A stretch of 64,000 nucleotides of DNA from contig CAWHPW010000001.1 in NCBI GenBank assembly GCA_963831385.1, positions 1 to 64,000 on the forward strand. The letters run 5' to 3'. The position numbers were made by a program, and so were the translations under genes. Positions 54,781-62,884 of this stretch are shown here, piece after piece. The notes beneath the pieces are model-generated. The model made no database searches and had not been told where the DNA came from. It saw nothing but the letters and a program-made list of their open reading frames with translations. Positions within the stretch are counted from its first letter, which is position 1, and the number at the start of each line of letters is the position of its first letter. The DNA is from JACVRX01 sp963831385. Lineage in GTDB: Bacteria > Actinomycetota > Actinomycetes > Jiangellales > Jiangellaceae.

Positions 54781-55403
54781 ACCGGACGCAGGGCCGGCTC
54801 GCGAACGACGGAGCCAAGGATGCGCTCGACGGCCACCTCCACATCTTCACGCCAGGTCACCGTAGATCGCAGGTCGAGCCGAAGGCGTGGCCAATGGTGG
54901 TGCGGCCGGATGATCTGGAAGCCGAGACCGGACAGGTACGCGGAGGGGAGGACGCAGGCCGGACGTACCCATTGCGCGTCGCCAAACGCCTCGATCGCGC
55001 GAACACCACGTTGGATCAAGTCCTTCGCGGCCGCTTGAACCAATGCGCGACCGATGCCATTGCCTTGCTGTTCAGCTGTGACAGCCGAAGTCACCAGCAG
55101 GACTGCGTCCGGACTGACGGGACTGGTCGGGAAGCTGGCAGCTCGGGGAACCATTTCCGGTGGTGCGTACAGAACGTACCCAACAGGCTTTTCCTCGACA
55201 TATGCGACGACACCGCAACTACCCCACTCGAGCAGAACGGCGGACACCCACGCCTCTTTCTCCAGCGCCGCGCCCCCGGCCGCACCCGCCCGCTGCGCGG
55301 CCACCGGCTCGAGCTCCCAGCTGACGCACGAACGGCACGGGTCGGCAAGGTCGCCGAGGTTGTCGAGAGTAAGAGTGGTCAACCGCCGGCCAGCGGCGTG
55401 CAC
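54777..55403 (-). CDS. GNAT-family N-acetyltransferase
   Basis: A 208-residue GNAT protein in the place of mycobacterial Rv3916c. The acetyl-CoA loop EQQGNGIGRALVQAAAKDL is visible at about 110-128, with CRSCVSWELEP near the start. The substrate is unknown. GTG start with GGGAGG about 4 nt upstream. The stop overlaps that of convergent parB. Confidence 0.85.
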   Translation of the reverse strand: MHAAGRRLTTLTLDNLGDLADPCRSCVSWELEPVAAQRAGAAGGAALEKEAWVSAVLLEWGSCGVVAYVEEKPVGYVLYAPPEMVPRAASFPTSPVSPDAVLLVTSAVTAEQQGNGIGRALVQAAAKDLIQRGVRAIEAFGDAQWVRPACVLPSAYLSGLGFQIIRPHHHWPRLRLDLRSTVTWREDVEVAVERILGSVVREPALRPV

Positions 55404-55418
55404 GATGCCTCCCGAATC

Positions 55419-56561
55419 TCAGGCGCCGGCGAGGTCACGCAATCGTAACGCGCCGGTCTGGGCATCCTCGTGAGAGGGAAGGTACACCCGCTGGACCGCG
55501 ACAACGATCGCCTCGGCCACGACGTCGCGGAATGCCGGGTTGGCGAGCCGAGCGGCATCCGCTTCGTTGGTGATGTATCCGAGTTCGACCCGGACCGCAG
55601 CCATCCTGGTATGCCGTAGCAGATCCCACGTCTTCGCATGGCTGCGGCAATCACCAAGATCGGTACGCGCCACGATCTCTCGCTGGATCAGGCCGGCGAA
55701 GGTTTCCCCGATGACGCTGTTGACGCCTGGTCGGTCGCTGCCTGGTCGGTCGCTGCCGTAGAAATAGGTGGCAACGCCGGCGGCTGCCGGGTTCGGATGC
55801 GCGTCGACGTGCAGAGAAATCACCAGATTGGCGTTCGCCTCGTTGGCGAAATGCGCCCGCGTGTACTCCTCCAGCTCGTCAGTCAGCACCGTCCCCCGGG
55901 TGAGATAAGCATGGACGCCCGTCGCGCCGAGCCGGCCTTCGATGCGAGCGGCGAGATCTTCGACGATTCTCGCTTCCTCGAGACCATGACCGACGTTTCC
56001 GCGGTCCGGCCCACCATGGCCAGGGTCGATGACCACGATCTTGCCGGACAGTCGGGCACCCGCCTGCCGCAACGCTTCCCGCGCGCGAAGATTGTCCGGC
56101 CGGCCACCGGTGACGATCGGCGCGAGCCGGGCGAGCGCCTTGAACGTGCCAGGTCCGCAGGTGCCGTCGGCCGGCAGTCCGACATTGCGTTGGAACTCTC
56201 GCAGCGCCTCGCCGGTTCGCGGGCCGAAGACGCCGTCGACGCGGCCGACTTCGAAGCCCAGTTCCGTGAGCCGGCGCTGCAAGCTCAGGACGTCATCACC
56301 CGCCTGCGGATTGGCGACCACGTAGGACAGCAGTCGGTCACCCAGCCGCCAGCGGGCCTCGTCCAGCACGCGATAGGTCGTGGCGCCGACGACGCCATCG
56401 GCTGAGAGGCCACGTTCTTGCTGGAACAACAAAACGGCGCGGTAGACGTCATCGTCGAACACGTCCGAACCGCTGTCGTCGAGCAGCCCGAGCTGGTGCA
56501 GCTTGGCCCGGATCTCTGCAACAGCCGGGCCGGAGTCGCCGAGCCGATAGCGCTGGGTCAT
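55419..56561 (-). CDS. cwlM: CwlM-like N-acetylmuramoyl-L-alanine amidase homologue
   Basis: A 380-residue protein without signal peptide: two peptidoglycan-binding domains (about 8-70 and 88-148) and an Amidase_3 domain (about 174-360). Zinc and catalytic residues appear present: His182 in DPGHGG, Glu195/196, His251 in SLHVDAH and Glu326 in VELGYITNEAD. In mycobacteria cytoplasmic CwlM is a PknB substrate that activates MurA. The GSDRPG unit occurs twice (269-279) from a tandem 15-bp repeat. Position beside trxA/parB supports the assignment. Confidence 0.88.
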   Translation of the reverse strand: MTQRYRLGDSGPAVAEIRAKLHQLGLLDDSGSDVFDDDVYRAVLLFQQERGLSADGVVGATTYRVLDEARWRLGDRLLSYVVANPQAGDDVLSLQRRLTELGFEVGRVDGVFGPRTGEALREFQRNVGLPADGTCGPGTFKALARLAPIVTGGRPDNLRAREALRQAGARLSGKIVVIDPGHGGPDRGNVGHGLEEARIVEDLAARIEGRLGATGVHAYLTRGTVLTDELEEYTRAHFANEANANLVISLHVDAHPNPAAAGVATYFYGSDRPGSDRPGVNSVIGETFAGLIQREIVARTDLGDCRSHAKTWDLLRHTRMAAVRVELGYITNEADAARLANPAFRDVVAEAIVVAVQRVYLPSHEDAQTGALRLRDLAGA

Positions 56562-56622
56562 CGGGTCGGTGCCGCCCTCTCGCCGATCTGACCGTTGCGG
56601 CGATCGTACCTAGGTCCGGCCA

Positions 56623-56700
56623 GGACAATGGGTGACGGCTCCGCCCCGGGCCGACTGCGTCGGCCCTACGCCCACCACACCCAGCCGTCACCCATTGTCC
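56623..56700. repeat. Perfect 18-bp inverted repeat with palindromic core, cwlM-trxA gap
   Basis: GGACAATGGGTGACGGCT (56623-56640) and its exact complement (56683-56700) enclose a second palindrome, GGGCCGACTGCGTCGGCCC (56648-56666). The core GGCCGAC-N3-GTCGGCC matches that at about 19948-19964. The gap lies between two genes on the same strand, so a trxA terminator is possible. Confidence 0.75.
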
Positions 56701-56775
56701 CGGCCTCCACCTTCGGACTGCGTCGGCCGCCATCACTGCGCCTGTCGTCCGTCCGGCGCGCTGACGGGGCCGGGG

Positions 56776-57099
56776 TCAGGCGGTGTAGGGCTCGAGGTCG
56801 CGCAGCAGAGCCGCCTTGGGCTTGGCGCCGATGATCTGCTTGACCACCTGGCCGCCGGAGAAGACGTTCAGCGCCGGAATAGAGGTGATTCTGTACGCGG
56901 CGGCAGTCTCGGGGTTCTCGTCGACGTTGAGCTTGACGATGTCGAGCTTGCTCTGAGTGGCGGCGATCTCTTCCAGCACCGGGGCGATCATCCGGCAGGG
57001 CCCGCACCATTCGGCCCAGAAGTCGACCAGAACCGGCTTGTCGTTCTGCAGCACGGCCTGAACGAAGTCATTGTCGGTGACGTGCTTGATGTCGCCCAC
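56776..57099 (-). CDS. trxA: Thioredoxin
   Basis: A 107-residue thioredoxin with the WCGPC redox site (FWAEWCGPCRM). It receives electrons from the thioredoxin reductase encoded 26 nt upstream. The GTG at 57099 is favoured by AAAGGA 5 nt upstream; longer frames add a non-homologous Pro-rich segment. Confidence 0.96.
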   Translation of the reverse strand: MGDIKHVTDNDFVQAVLQNDKPVLVDFWAEWCGPCRMIAPVLEEIAATQSKLDIVKLNVDENPETAAAYRITSIPALNVFSGGQVVKQIIGAKPKAALLRDLEPYTA

Positions 57100-57124
57100 A
57101 GGGATCCTTTCGGAAGAGTCGATG

Positions 57125-58108
57125 TCAACGGTCGACCGCTGCCAGCTCGGCGGCGGGTTCGGCGATGGTCGAGGCGTCTTCAAACGCGGCGAGGAATCGC
57201 TCCGCGTCCAACGCGGCCTGGCATCCGGTGCCAGCCGCAGTGACGGCCTGCCGGTAGATGTGGTCGACCAGGTCGCCGGCAGCGAATACGCCGATCAGGT
57301 TGGTCCGCGTCGTGGGATGGTCGACCAGGACGTAGCCGTTCTCGTCCCGGTGCACCTGGCCGGCGACGAGCTCGGACCGGGGGTCATGTCCGATCGCGAC
57401 GAACAGGCCGCTCACGGCCAGCTTGCGTTCCGTGCCGTCGACGGTGTCGCGCAGCGTCAGGCCGGAAACCTTGTCCTCCCCGAGGATGTCGACGACCTCT
57501 GCGTTCCAGACGAACTCGATCTTCTCGTTGGCGAACGCTCGCTCCTGCATGACCTTCGACGCCCGCAGTTCGTCGCGGCGGTGGATCACATAGACTTTCC
57601 CGGCAAACCTGGTCAAGAAGGTCGCCTCTTCCATGGCGGAGTCACCGCCACCGACGACCGCGATGTCCTGGTCGCGGAAGAAGAACCCGTCGCAGGTGGC
57701 ACACCACGACACCCCGTGGCCGGACAGCCGCTTCTCGTTCGGCAGGCCGAGCTCGCGGTACCGCGAACCCATTGCCAGGATGACCGTGCGGGCCCGGTGC
57801 TCGTTGCCGGAGCCGTCCCGGACGATCTTGATCTCGCCGGTGAGGTCGACGGACTCGGCGTCATCGGTGACGATTTCGGCGCCGAACCGCTCGGCCTGGG
57901 CGCGCATCTCGTCCATCAGCGCCGGGCCCATGATCGCATCGCGGAAGCCGGGATAGTTCTCGACGTCGGTGGTGTTCATCAACGCGCCGCCCCAACTCAC
58001 CGAGCCCTCGAGGACCAGCGGTTCGAGCCGTGCCCGGGCCGCGTAGATTGCGGCGGTGTAGCCGGCGGGGCCGGAGCCGATGATGATGACGTTGCGGACC
58101 TCGGTCAA
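57125..58108 (-). CDS. trxB: Thioredoxin-disulfide reductase
   Basis: A 327-residue FAD/NADPH reductase. GSGPAGYTAA (FAD), the redox CATCDG, GGGDSAMEEA (NADPH) and GVFAAGDLVD are intact. It starts with TTG at 58108, supported by GGAAGG 6 nt upstream. Forms an operon with trxA. Confidence 0.97.
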   Translation of the reverse strand: MTEVRNVIIIGSGPAGYTAAIYAARARLEPLVLEGSVSWGGALMNTTDVENYPGFRDAIMGPALMDEMRAQAERFGAEIVTDDAESVDLTGEIKIVRDGSGNEHRARTVILAMGSRYRELGLPNEKRLSGHGVSWCATCDGFFFRDQDIAVVGGGDSAMEEATFLTRFAGKVYVIHRRDELRASKVMQERAFANEKIEFVWNAEVVDILGEDKVSGLTLRDTVDGTERKLAVSGLFVAIGHDPRSELVAGQVHRDENGYVLVDHPTTRTNLIGVFAAGDLVDHIYRQAVTAAGTGCQAALDAERFLAAFEDASTIAEPAAELAAVDR

Positions 58109-58210
58109 CTGCTGCCTTCCATCAAGGTCGTCGCGGGACGGCCGTGGCGTTCCCGCGATCCTGCCCGTGTCAACGGATCCTAGGCTGCCGCCATTCCCGG
58201 CCGCCCACCG

Positions 58211-59011
58211 TCACTCGATGGGCACGGTCAGCTCGGTCAACGCCTCATCGAGGCTTGCCGCACAGGTCGGCACAACGACCCCCCGCACGACGCCTGGCTG
58301 GTCCGTCTCGACCACGACGAGCACGGCGTCGGGAGCGGCGAGGTCTGTACGTGCCACCCCGATCAGCTCGGTGTCGAGTTCGCCCGCCAGCGCCGACCCG
58401 CAGTCGCCGGTCAGCCGTGGGCCCGTACCGTCGTTTGCTTCGGGCTGAAACCCGGCGATCGCCAGAATCTCCTCGGCCAGGGCCGTGCGCGCAGCGCCTT
58501 GGCCAGACGCGAAGTCCGTTTCCTCCGGTGCCGATTCAGCAGCGGGCTCGTCGTCTGTGCCGACGTCTCCACCGGATTCGTCGGTATCGGCGGCCGCACC
58601 CCCCTCGGCGTTGGTGGCGGTGCTCTCCGATTCGTCGCCACCCCCCGACGTGGAGACGACGTAGCCACCGAACGCAACTGCCGCAACTGTGGCCGCCGCC
58701 GCGAGCAGTCGCGGCAGCCCGCGGCGAAGGGGATGGACGGTCGCGGTCCGCGCGGACGCAGTGTGCTCTTCCGGTGCCGCTCGTTCGGCAGCGAGCGCCT
58801 GATCGATCCGCGCGGCGACGGCGGCCGGGATCGGCAGCGCCCTCGGTGCCTCGGACAGCCGGGTTCGCACCAGGCCGAGCTGCTCGAGAGTCGCTGAACA
58901 CGTCGGGCACTCGGCCAGGTGCTCCTCGACCTGGGCGGCACGGGACGGAGTGAGTGTTCCCTCGTCGTACTGGGCGAGCACTTCCGCGTCGAGGTGGCCG
59001 TCGGTTATCAC
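58211..59011 (-). CDS. Anti-sigma factor with zinc-finger (ZAS) domain
   Basis: A 266-residue membrane protein. The ZAS motif is HLAECPTC (His31, Cys35, Cys38), followed by one membrane helix (about 100-121) and an external Glu/Ala-rich segment and domain. It should hold the preceding SigM-like factor at the membrane. GTG start overlapping the sigma gene by 4 nt (GTGA). Confidence 0.92.
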   Translation of the reverse strand: MITDGHLDAEVLAQYDEGTLTPSRAAQVEEHLAECPTCSATLEQLGLVRTRLSEAPRALPIPAAVAARIDQALAAERAAPEEHTASARTATVHPLRRGLPRLLAAAATVAAVAFGGYVVSTSGGGDESESTATNAEGGAAADTDESGGDVGTDDEPAAESAPEETDFASGQGAARTALAEEILAIAGFQPEANDGTGPRLTGDCGSALAGELDTELIGVARTDLAAPDAVLVVVETDQPGVVRGVVVPTCAASLDEALTELTVPIE

Positions 59012-59637
59012 GGCTCACCTCCTGATCGCTGGGTATCCATGCCGGCCGGCGTTGATGTGACGTCAGGAACCGGTTCAGGGTTCCCGCTGGACGCGGCGCC
59101 TGGCGGCCGTTGCGCGAGCAGCGGGAGCAATCGGGCCCGTGCTCGTGCGCACCGGCTCTTCACCGTCCCGACGGGACATCCGAGCAGCTGGGCAACCTCG
59201 GCCACCGGGTAACCCTCCATGTCGACCAGTACGACGGCGACGCGCTGTTCTTCGGGCAACGTGGCGAGGGCGGCCTCGACATCGAGCCGGATCGCCGCGC
59301 GAGTGCCGGGATCAGAAACCGACGACGGGGGATCGAACTCCTCGGCCCACGCCACGGACGGTCGGGAAGCAGCCTTCCTGGTGCGATCCAGGCAGGCATT
59401 GACGACGATCCTGTGCAGCCAGGTCGTGACGGCGGAATCGCCTCTGAAGGAGGAGGCTCGGCGAAACGCGTTGATCAGAGCGTCCTGCACGGCATCGGCG
59501 GCATCGTCTGGGTTACCGAGCGTCCTCAGCGCGACCGCCCACAGCCGGTCTCGGTGTCGACGGACGAGCTCGCCGAACGCCTCGCTGTCTCCCGCGACGT
59601 GGCGGTGCAGTAGTTCCGCGTCGTCGAGGTCGCTCAA
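59008..59637 (-). CDS. sigM: ECF sigma factor, SigM type
   Basis: A 209-residue ECF sigma factor. Region 2 (LGNPDDAADAVQDALINAFRRA, varied) at about 10-75 and region 4 (LPEEQRVAVVLVDMEGYPVAEVAQLLG) at about 125-175. It sits between a pseudokinase gene and its anti-sigma gene, the mycobacterial SigM order. GTG or ATG start; overlaps the upstream gene by 4 nt. Confidence 0.93.
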   Translation of the reverse strand: MSDLDDAELLHRHVAGDSEAFGELVRRHRDRLWAVALRTLGNPDDAADAVQDALINAFRRASSFRGDSAVTTWLHRIVVNACLDRTRKAASRPSVAWAEEFDPPSSVSDPGTRAAIRLDVEAALATLPEEQRVAVVLVDMEGYPVAEVAQLLGCPVGTVKSRCARARARLLPLLAQRPPGAASSGNPEPVPDVTSTPAGMDTQRSGGEP

Positions 59638-61166
59638 CCGAGCACCTCCACCTCGGCCACGCCGCCGCGAAAGTCACCGCCGTCGGCGGGCAGGCGCGTG
59701 AACCAGACCAGGACGTACCGTGTCGTCACCGGCGCGTCCAGGGTGACCGGCACTGCCTGCGGTGTCTGTGCAACCGCCGCCACCACGGCCCATTCATCGA
59801 TCGTTCCCGGCGGCTCGGAAGCGGCCTCGGGTGCAGCGCGGACCTCGAGGTCAGAGTCAGTGCTGACCAAGGTCAGGTTGAGGCCTGAGACCGCGACCGG
59901 GGCACCCAGATCGAAGTAGATGCCCACGCCGGGCTTCTGGTCTTCCATCGGGTCGAAATACCTCAGCGTGGTCCACGAGGTCGACGGGTCGCCGTCGATG
60001 GCGAGCTCTGTGTCATCGGGGTTCTCGTCACCGCTGCCATCTGGCGGCGGGTCGAAATCGCTGGCGGCAGAGATCTCCACCGCTGTGAGCTGCGCCGGGG
60101 GAGGCGCCACGACCGCAGTTGTCGGAGCTGCCTCGGGGTCGGGTTCGCCGCCGTCATCATCGCCGTTGACCGCACTGCGCAGAAGTTCGAGACCCAGCAG
60201 CGTTATCCCGCCCAGAACCAGCGCGCCGACCAACACGCCGAGGGCGCGGGCGAGCCCTGAGCGGCGTCGAGGTTGCTCGGTGGGCCGCCGAGCCGGCACG
60301 GCTCGGTTGGACGCTGGTGGAATCACCGGCTCGTCGATCACCGCGGGTGGCCGGTCGGTCTCGGTCCCGTCGTCGCTGAACCCGCCGAGCAGGCCGTTGA
60401 CTCGGCTCCCACCCGCACCTGCCGTCAGGGCTTCGAGCACTTCGGCCGGGCTCTGCAGCGGTGTTTCGTTGTGCCGGGCCGAGTTACCGAGCGTGCGGTC
60501 GACGATCTCGTCGAGCAGACGCGGAACTCCCGGGCGAACCTGACGGGGCGAGGCGACCCGTCCGTCGATCTGCGGTGCAGCGGGGAGCCCGTGGGCGGGT
60601 CCGCCGGGCCATCGTGCGGTGAGCGCCGCGTAGAGCAGGCTGCCGATGCCGGCGGCATCGAGCACTCTCGGGTCGCCGAAGTTCGCGCCATGCATCGCTA
60701 CCTCAGTGGCGAGCCCGGCGATCTTGACCCGCCCGTCCGGTGTGATCACGATGCTGCCCGGCCGGAGCAATTGGTGGGTCAATCCGGTTTCGTGGGCCGT
60801 TGCCATGGCCGCCGCGACCTCGTGGGCGAGGGCCGCGGCCTGGTCGGCGCTCAATGGCCCGTCGGCAAGGACCATGGTGAGACTTCGGCCTGACGTCCAC
60901 TCCCGCACGACGTAGGCCACCGCGCCCTCGACGTCGACGTCGAGCACCTGCAGGAATCGGGAGTCGCGCACCTGTGCTGCGGCCCGGGCAGCCGCGGTGA
61001 TCTGCGCCGCTCGCGGGTCGTCGGCCGGCAGGGTCTGGACATAGACGGCACGGCTGAGCACCTCGTCGACCGCCCGCCAGGACCGCACACCTTGCACATG
61101 GTCGAGGAGGTCCTCGACCCGGTACCGTCCGGCCAGCATGCGGCTGGGGCCGGCCTGCTCGCTCAC
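59634..61166 (-). CDS. Membrane pseudokinase with external discoidin-like domain (MviN C-terminal homologue)
   Basis: A 510-residue protein. The kinase-like domain (about 12-275) lacks the VAIK Lys (VYVQT), the HRD Asp (THQLLRPGS) and the DFG Asp (KIAGLA), so it is a pseudokinase. One membrane helix (about 309-331) and an external domain (about 355-510) resembling a beta-sandwich F5/8-type sugar-binding fold follow. In mycobacteria this unit is fused to MviN/MurJ, is phosphorylated by PknB and recruits FhaA. Here it is a separate gene overlapping murJ by 4 nt. Confidence 0.85.
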   Translation of the reverse strand: MSEQAGPSRMLAGRYRVEDLLDHVQGVRSWRAVDEVLSRAVYVQTLPADDPRAAQITAAARAAAQVRDSRFLQVLDVDVEGAVAYVVREWTSGRSLTMVLADGPLSADQAAALAHEVAAAMATAHETGLTHQLLRPGSIVITPDGRVKIAGLATEVAMHGANFGDPRVLDAAGIGSLLYAALTARWPGGPAHGLPAAPQIDGRVASPRQVRPGVPRLLDEIVDRTLGNSARHNETPLQSPAEVLEALTAGAGGSRVNGLLGGFSDDGTETDRPPAVIDEPVIPPASNRAVPARRPTEQPRRRSGLARALGVLVGALVLGGITLLGLELLRSAVNGDDDGGEPDPEAAPTTAVVAPPPAQLTAVEISAASDFDPPPDGSGDENPDDTELAIDGDPSTSWTTLRYFDPMEDQKPGVGIYFDLGAPVAVSGLNLTLVSTDSDLEVRAAPEAASEPPGTIDEWAVVAAVAQTPQAVPVTLDAPVTTRYVLVWFTRLPADGGDFRGGVAEVEVLG

Positions 61167-62884
61167 GGCTCTCCCGCTCTCGAACGGGGTTCCGTGCTGT
61201 CAACCCCGCTGCCTCGCGGGTCCATGCTAGGCGGCGTCCGGCCCAGCCGCCGCCTGGCCATGGCGACGGCTTCGCGAACCTCGGAAATCCGCGCCACATA
61301 GGCGATCGCTACGAACGCAGCGAGGCCGACGGTCCCACCAGCGGTGACGGCGAGCAGGTCGTCGAGCCAGCCAGGCAGGCCCGTGAAGAGATCATCAAGC
61401 AGCGTGGCCAGGCCGTACGCGAGCAGCGCTGCCAACCCTGCCGGAACCGCCAGGGTCAAGATGTGCAGGACCAACGGCCATCGACGCAGACCATGCAGTC
61501 TCCGGCCGAGTGATCCGATGCTGACCGATGCTCCGACGATGTACGCCACGCTGTAACCGACGGCCAACAGAACCGTCGCGCGAGAAGGGCTGAACGCGGC
61601 GATCAGTAGTGCTGAGGTCACCATCGTCCCCGACACCGACAGCTGGACGAAAAACGGGGTGCGGGTGTCCTGCAGCGCGTAGAAGCCCCGCAAGACGAGG
61701 TAGTGCACCGTGAACGCGACCAATCCCGGGAGCAGGGCCACCAGAGTGAGGGCGAGGACGCCGGTCTCGCCCCTAGCGGCGCCGTGGTCGAAGAGCAGAG
61801 CAACAAGCGGCACGGACAAGGCGGCGAGTAGCGCGGCCACGGGGATGATGACAGCCAGGCAGATCCTGATTCCGCTCACCAGCCGGTCTCGGACCAAGGT
61901 GAGATTGCCGTCCGCGGCGTGGCTGGACAACCGCGGCAGCAACGCGGTCGCCAGCGACACCGTGATCACCGAATGCGGCACCATCATGATCAACATCGCG
62001 TTGGCGTAGACCGAAAAGCCAGCACCAGAGGCGCCGGAGCTGACGACCGCGTCGGCTGACCCACCGGTAGCTGCCCTGACGACGAACAGGTAGGCCACCT
62101 GGTTGACAAGGACGAAGGCAATCGTCCACAACCCGAGCTTGGCCGCCTGACCAAGGCCGGCGCGCCGCCAGTCCGTCCGCAGGCGGATGCGGAATCCCGC
62201 CCGGCGCAGCACGGGCACCAGCGCGAGCGCCTGGATGGCCACGCCGCAGGTGGAACCGAGACCGAGGAAGAGAACCTCGCCGTCGGTGAACGGCTCTGCG
62301 CTCTTCTGGCCCACGACGAGCAGGTAGGCGGAGAACACGGAGATCACGACGAGGTTGTTGAGGATCGGCGCCCACATCATCGGCCCGAACCGGCCTCTGG
62401 CGTTCAGCATCTGCCCGATCAGCACGTACAAGCCGTAGAAGAAGATCTGTGGCAGGCAGAACCGTGCGAACAGCACCATGTTGTCGAAGAACGGTTCCAA
62501 CTCCGGGGTGCGGAACTTGGAGTTCACGAACGCCGCGACAATCCACGGCGCGGCAAGCACGGCCACGATCGTCGCGGCACCGAGTACCGCGACGACGACG
62601 CTGAACAGCCGTTGGCTGTAAGCCTCTCCGCCGTCGGCGTCTTCTTTGATTGCCCGCACCAGTACCGGGACGAGCACCGAGTTGAGAATTCCGCCGCCAA
62701 CGAGGATGTAGAGCGTCGTGGGGATGACGAGGGGCACGTTGAACGTGTCGGCCGTGACCGTCGCCAGGCCCAACGTCGCAGCGATCACCGACGCCTTGGC
62801 GAAACCGGTGATTCGCGACACGACGGTGCCCGCGGCCATGACGGCGCTGGAGCCGAGCAAGCCGCCTTGGGTGCTCACCGTCAC
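61163..62884 (-). CDS. murJ: MurJ lipid II flippase
   Basis: A 573-residue MOP-superfamily flippase with about 14 membrane helices that moves lipid II across the membrane. The start VSTQGGLLGSSAVMAAGTVVSRITGF and the FFYGLYVLIGQMLNARG segment are family features. GTG at 62884 overlaps the DUF6049 stop by 4 nt; longer frames add a non-conserved Gly/Arg-rich stretch. No fused pseudokinase, unlike mycobacterial MviN. Confidence 0.94.
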   Translation of the reverse strand: MTVSTQGGLLGSSAVMAAGTVVSRITGFAKASVIAATLGLATVTADTFNVPLVIPTTLYILVGGGILNSVLVPVLVRAIKEDADGGEAYSQRLFSVVVAVLGAATIVAVLAAPWIVAAFVNSKFRTPELEPFFDNMVLFARFCLPQIFFYGLYVLIGQMLNARGRFGPMMWAPILNNLVVISVFSAYLLVVGQKSAEPFTDGEVLFLGLGSTCGVAIQALALVPVLRRAGFRIRLRTDWRRAGLGQAAKLGLWTIAFVLVNQVAYLFVVRAATGGSADAVVSSGASGAGFSVYANAMLIMMVPHSVITVSLATALLPRLSSHAADGNLTLVRDRLVSGIRICLAVIIPVAALLAALSVPLVALLFDHGAARGETGVLALTLVALLPGLVAFTVHYLVLRGFYALQDTRTPFFVQLSVSGTMVTSALLIAAFSPSRATVLLAVGYSVAYIVGASVSIGSLGRRLHGLRRWPLVLHILTLAVPAGLAALLAYGLATLLDDLFTGLPGWLDDLLAVTAGGTVGLAAFVAIAYVARISEVREAVAMARRRLGRTPPSMDPRGSGVDSTEPRSRAGEP

